Below, in pieces: positions 59,656 to 64,000 of a stretch of 64,000 nt of DNA. Source of the DNA: Trichobilharzia szidati (Eukaryota > Platyhelminthes > Trematoda > Strigeidida > Schistosomatidae); assembly GCA_944472155.2 (NCBI GenBank), contig OX235272.1, forward strand, positions 98,772,020-98,836,019, written 5' to 3'. A program made the position numbers and the translations under genes. The first letter of the stretch is position 1; each line of letters opens with the position of its first letter. The notes below the pieces were generated by a model. That model was not told the DNA's origin. It ran no database searches and worked only from the letters and a program-made list of their open reading frames with translations.

Positions 59656-60164
59656 TATGCATTTTAACGTGTCTTCTAATTATCTTATTTTTGTCTTTGT
59701 AGACATTGCCTAAGGTGCCGTTGTACGGATCTTCTGGAAGCAGTCTTTAATTTCATCTACCTTCCGCGAAGTTTGACGTACGAAAAGTCGAAATTTTACT
59801 GACTGGAAAACGCTACAATTGGTGTTACTCATGCGGCGATACGCCAGACTAGACACGTTATAGCAACGTATGCCTGTAATAACATTACCTACATAGTAAA
59901 TACAATGCTAGTTACAAAAACTCGCCATTATCTTTTCATTGCGTACTTACAAGAAAAAAACGTTCACCTTACTTCTCATACTAAGTACTGGAGATTCCGC
60001 CTAGTACTCACTTTTACTTGCTCTCTAGAAAATGCTTTCTACTATATTCGCAAATGACTATTAGACTTCTGTCACATGAAACGGTAAAACATAAGGCGTA
60101 TGCAGTTTAGAAGTTAGGGTATATTTGCATTTATTGACACAAAATTTATGTACATCTTCCATTA

Positions 60165-61372
60165 TTAGACAAGAAAGTTCTCAAAGTAATTCAGAGTTGC
60201 TCGCAGTGCACTAATAGTATATTCATTACTATAATTATCCTGCATATCTGCGAAGCTTCTGTTCAATTGCCTGCGAAGTTGCAGTATCTCCATGCAGGGT
60301 TTCTTCACTGAACCTTCACACGGCACACGACTTGGTAGCAACGGATCCTGCCAAAACCATCTGCGACACAGGCGAATTACTTTGTCAACTAAAAATATTA
60401 ATTTAAATATTACTAAGAGTTTGATTTACCTGTAAACTGAGGAATTTGAGTGTGACATAGCAGCATATGCCAGCAAGGTATTCTTTGTGCCCTAAATATT
60501 CTGCAGGTACAAGTAGAATCGGTACAATCCACTTGGTGCAGGTATATGCCGTCACCACCTCTCCATATTTCCGATATAACTGAACCTGTGATTCCAAGGC
60601 GAAGCAAATTCTGCTGGTTATCCCTGTATTCGAATCCACGTATTCAACCACCTGACCACTTTGCCTTATTATGCGCATAACATCTGATCTCAAAGGCATG
60701 GCTTTAAAAATAACTTTAAACTACTTCAATTACCTGGTCTCACATCCTTACGTAAATTATACACATATGTGCTCGTCAAAACTTTATTAAAATTCTCTTC
60801 AGCATATTCCAAAACATCACCAACCTCAGATGTAGTCTTCACAACTGGTGCAGTATTCTCGTTTTCATCCCCGGACAGGCGTCTAAAATATGGATCACCT
60901 ATCATAAGACTTTGTTCACATCTGTGATTGTGAACTGTTTTCGCGGAAGAGATGATAAACTCGTCCTCCTTGTAGCGTATACGAAAGCCAGATTGGCAAC
61001 CGGTGTATTTTGCACTGCAGAAATAAATAATAGAATTCTTACGGTTTGACGCGTAAACCTGAACCTCTAGTTTTTCGCTTCATGCCATATGTACAACGAA
61101 AGACTACTAATTTGTACTTCAACTCTTGAAATTCATGGTCCCGTATGCACTTTTTGATTACATAATGTGTATGAGTTGCCTAGGTATACTCTGTCATACA
61201 CATATACATATATTACTGATTCCAGCTTGCTTAGAGCATCTTCTACTTGAACCCAACTGGTATACCGGTGACTAAACATAATTCCGTCAAAAAGGTTTTT
61301 GATATCCACTGATATAAGAAGAGCAGGTTGGTCGCCATTGTCTCCAAGTGCCAATGCGTCCATTCGGTACCA
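60165..61372 (-). CDS. MULE-derived gene with zinc finger and SWIM domain, DDE core deleted
   Basis: Five minus-strand exons with GT...AG ends: 61217-61372, 61043-61122, 60734-61014, 60430-60701 and 60165-60388 (stop at 60165-60167). The N-terminus (NLFDGIMFSHRYTSW) matches the plus-strand MULE next door. Exons 2-3 encode a FAR1/FLYWCH-like zinc finger (FRCTYG...; GCQSGFRIRY; TVHNHRC). Exon 4 starts in the region before the transposase (LYRKYGEVV), then jumps in a new frame to a SWIM finger (CTCRIF...IPCWH). The MULE catalytic core is therefore deleted, with a frameshift at the join. The last exon has VDKVIRLCRRWFWQD. Either an internally deleted transposon copy or, less likely, a gene built from it. 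The true first exon was not found. Confidence 0.7.
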
Positions 61373-62210
61373 CTGTAAATGAAAACAGAAGCTTGTCAAT
61401 AAAAAATTCATGAATAGCCAACAGAGTACAGTAAGCAACTTAAAAGAGACACTGACTTGGAAACTATAGCGGAAAAAAATATAAATTCCTTACCACAGTT
61501 ACCGTTTTGGAAAGTTCCTGATTATAGCCATAAACATTTACTGAAACACTCGTGAACGACAAATATGTACACAAGTGATGAAACGAAGCTCTACAGAAAT
61601 CATTGAGACGCCACAAACAGGAGGATTTTAGGTGCACCCTATAATTTTCACATGAAACACATTCTCAAGCATCCTCCTGCACCATAAGTGCCTTCAGGCC
61701 TAGAGGCAGCTTTTGACGACTATTCTTAACAAAATCAATACAGTTCAAGCCAAACAGAAACCAGAATCACGTCAAATGCAGCTACCTAGATCTAAAGGAA
61801 CAAATCAGGAGTGAGAATATACGTTATAGAGTGTTATATCTTACGCGCTTAAGGGCTTTCTCAGCTTTGATTGGCTAGTACAGTGGCGGAGAGTTTGACT
61901 TAAATTTGTCCTCGGTAGGTCATGCCGTGTGCAGGTTTGCGTGGTTGCGGCATGCGTTGTTTGCAAGCATGTTTGATGAATATAAATGTAAAATGTTGGT
62001 ATTCTAACGTTTTCTTTTACTCATTTTGTGCATGTACCAGGCTTGGTTTATCATACACTCGGTTTGTTGGCCTATCGGTTGCTGGCGATGTCAAGGAATC
62101 CGTGAGTTCTAGGGCTTTTCTCGATTTTAGGTTATACATGTAGCATTTTATTGATGGATATTGCGACACAGATGGATGCTAATTGACAACGCCTTTTTAG
62201 TTTATTGCAG
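61373..62210. other. Region between the two divergent MULE genes
   Basis: Should contain first exons, promoters or element ends, but none is recognised. No long inverted repeat that would mark MULE ends was noticed. A 73-codon frame at 61922-62143 lacks any motif. Confidence 0.4.
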
Positions 62211-63308
62211 GTAGGCAATGCGGGTGAAAGTACTGCTGACGTCAGTGGAATTTTCGATGAAATTATGCTGGGAAGGCGTTTCTTTAGTTGGGAGGAATTT
62301 GAGAATTCCTTAGGAGAATTTCAACAAGTGAGGAAGTCATTTAATGCTAACAATGTAGTTGTCCTGCACTCACTATGTGCATATTCAAAGCAAAACAACA
62401 GGGGACGACAGATATAAGTACGCTTACGTTTATTTTAAATGCACTTTTGGCGTGAACCGTGGAAAAGCTGGCCTGAAATTGCGAAACAAGTCGTAAGAGG
62501 AATTGTATTATGATAATATGTATGTTTAAGGTCTAAATGTTGCAACTGTCTGTCTGCATTTCGCGTAATTTTGCGTTTTAGTGAATACGTGATAACATCC
62601 CACAAAATGGTCCACAACCATCCATGCACCAGGGTGTATATGCAGAATGATCCATGGTCTAGACGACTGTCAGCGGAAGAGAAAGAAAATGTAGAACCAC
62701 TTCTTCACCAATCACACTCATCAGATGAAATAATTATGCATGTTAAGGAGACATTCCACAAGGACATAACTCTTAATGACGTTAGAAATCTGAAAGCTTC
62801 AGTTAATAAAGGTAACGTTAATGTAAATGTAAACTACTTCAGGTATATCGAGCCGTTATGACATTTTTGAATTCCTTAAGTCCCGTGGGAAGTTATTGGA
62901 GTATTATTCAGATGAACCGATAAGGAATTCACTAATGAGAGTCTGTTTTTCTACTTATGAGCAAATAGATTTGTATAAACGGTTTCCGGAGGTTGTTGGC
63001 GTCGATTCTACATATAACACAAATAAAGGGAAGTAAGTTTATTAATTAATTAATCAGCATGCAGGTATTCTTTGTTTCAATTAGTTGTAACGGATAATTT
63101 TGGTCGTGGGAGACCGGTTCTACTTGCTTGGACGCGAAAGGAATTCAAGCGTGATGTCGTTTGGATTTTGGACTCGTTTCGTAGAATAATGGAAGACACC
63201 TCTAAAACAGAAACATTCATTATGGATTGTGCGCAAGCCGAAATAGGAGCAGTGAAGTTAACACACAGCCAAACTGAAATCAACTACACCGCGCAAATGT
63301 TCTCAAGG
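62211..63308 (+). CDS. MULE transposase gene, 3'-truncated
   Basis: Exons: 62211-62327, about 62388-62492, 62531-62811, 62843-63032 and 63065-63308. Most junctions are clean and in phase; the start of exon 2 is uncertain. The protein has IFDEIMLGRRFFSWEEFE, a FAR1/FLYWCH-like finger (YFKCTFG; SKCCNCLSAFRVI; MVHNHPC), then the transposase start EVVGVDSTYNTNKGKYSLF with its first catalytic Asp. It continues VTDNFGRGRPVLLAW and ETFIMDCAQAEIGA. After a CAAG|GTAAAG donor at 63308 no further exon follows, because Merlin sequence begins about 40 bases on. The rest of the catalytic domain and the SWIM finger are lost. No stop interrupts the exons seen. Confidence 0.75.
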
Positions 63309-63349
63309 TAAAGCTGGAGGCGCCACTTCAAACAGGGGATATGCCTTAT

Positions 63350-63987
63350 CAACGCCCCTTTCTTTGAAAAGTTGAAACTGTCTTTGATGAATATTTTTTT
63401 CTGTCCAATTACTGGGTGCCAGAGCGAATAACGTTTGGGTTTTAGGAATTTATGACACCTAGATTCGCAAAGGATTTATGGAGCTGATTCTAGATAGGAG
63501 TGCTGATACACTCCTTCCTATTATTCAGCGTTTCGTCTTACCAGGCACCACCATTGACACAGATGAATGGGCGGGATATAGCCAATTATCGCAATTGGGA
63601 TATATATATCCCAATGTATATATACATCATAGAGTGAACCATTCGAATGATTTCGTCGACCCTGTCACCGGTACTCATAATAATTCCATCGGAGGTTTCT
63701 GGGGAAGACTGAAAAATAGAATCCGAGCAATCAACGCATCACGAAACCAAGTTATTTTTAGTCATCTGGATGAGTACATGTATAGAAATTGGTTCAATTT
63801 AAAAACTGAAACCCCTATACAAAATTGGGAGATATTTTTATCTCATATTAGAGAAAAATATCCTGTTTAACGTTTTTTATGCTTTTTTATGTAAATATAC
63901 GTAAAATTTTATGCAAAAATCATCCTTTTTTCCGACTGGTCACTTGTGCGTTCGCATTGCTTGGGACTCTATTGTTGAACTTTGCCA
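63350..63987 (+). mobile_element. Second Merlin copy, 5'-truncated and internally deleted
   Basis: Joins to the MULE gene within about 40 bases. It keeps a short piece like FFEKLKLSL, then jumps over about 200 bases relative to copy 1 to the NNVWVLG region. The right terminal repeat (63960-63987) is like that of copy 1 (GGGACTCTATTG). No left terminal repeat is visible. Confidence 0.75.
63410..63870 (+). pseudogene. Merlin transposase relic, catalytic Glu lost
   Basis: Frame matches exon 2 of the first copy. A TAG at 63460-63462 interrupts it. TDEWAGY keeps the second Asp. The catalytic Glu codon is now GGA (63691-63693, IGGFWGR in place of IEGFWGR). A small tandem insertion near 63602-63628 adds PNVYI-like residues after GYIY. 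The C-terminus LSHIREKYPV, lost in copy 1, is present here. Confidence 0.8.
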
Positions 63988-64000
63988 TTCCTGAGTATGC

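Noticed and set aside
1..64000. CRISPR arrays, rRNA, operons or bacterial genes
   Set aside because: None seen. The ISXO2-type transposase could suggest bacterial contamination, but its intron and TIRs mark a eukaryotic Merlin element.

Overview
This is an AT-rich, intron-bearing eukaryotic window packed with transposable elements. The mix of elements fits a parasitic flatworm, most likely a schistosome or close relative: a Ty3/gypsy pol relic, RTE-like and CR1-like LINE pieces, a Penelope-like element with a GIY-YIG motif, an animal CACTA transposon, Merlin (IS1016/ISXO2-type) transposons and MULE genes. Two genes also use very short introns (32 and 43 bp), as schistosome genes do. The species call is inference; no rRNA, tRNA or named host marker fixes it.

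Layout. Positions 1-3.6 kb hold the end of a broken gypsy-type retrotransposon (pol 2-1939, probable 3' LTR from 3230). Positions 4.6-5.0 kb hold an RTE-like LINE remnant. From 5833 to 52896 the window is one giant inverted repeat. The left arm is 5833-27393 and the right arm 31386-52896, about 21.5 kb each, around a 3992-bp single-copy spacer. Left and right positions add up to 58779, 58733, 58735 and 58729 in successive segments. These steps are a 46-bp indel and two AT-microsatellite length changes. Otherwise the arms differ only by scattered single bases. The right arm runs directly into a 497-base N gap (52897-53393).

Each arm carries, from the centre outward: a decayed CACTA transposase gene, several dispersed repeats, a Penelope-like relic, a LINE C-terminal fragment, and the 5' half of a spliced FERM-domain gene with four recognisable exons. 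The two FERM copies diverge, each reading away from the centre. The spacer holds a 5'-truncated CR1-like LINE with a 668-codon open reverse-transcriptase frame.

After the gap, 53.4-64 kb is single-copy and again transposon-rich. It has a nearly complete Merlin element (53887-55033), a patchwork of LINE 3' ends (55.2-59.7 kb), two MULE-type genes facing away from each other (60165-61372 on minus, 62211-63308 on plus), and a defective second Merlin copy at the window end.

The FERM gene is the only clear candidate for an ordinary host gene; nearly everything else is mobile DNA or its debris. The main open question is whether the palindrome is a real chromosomal structure or two haplotypes, or a fold-back, joined head-to-head by the assembler. 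The sequence alone does not decide this.
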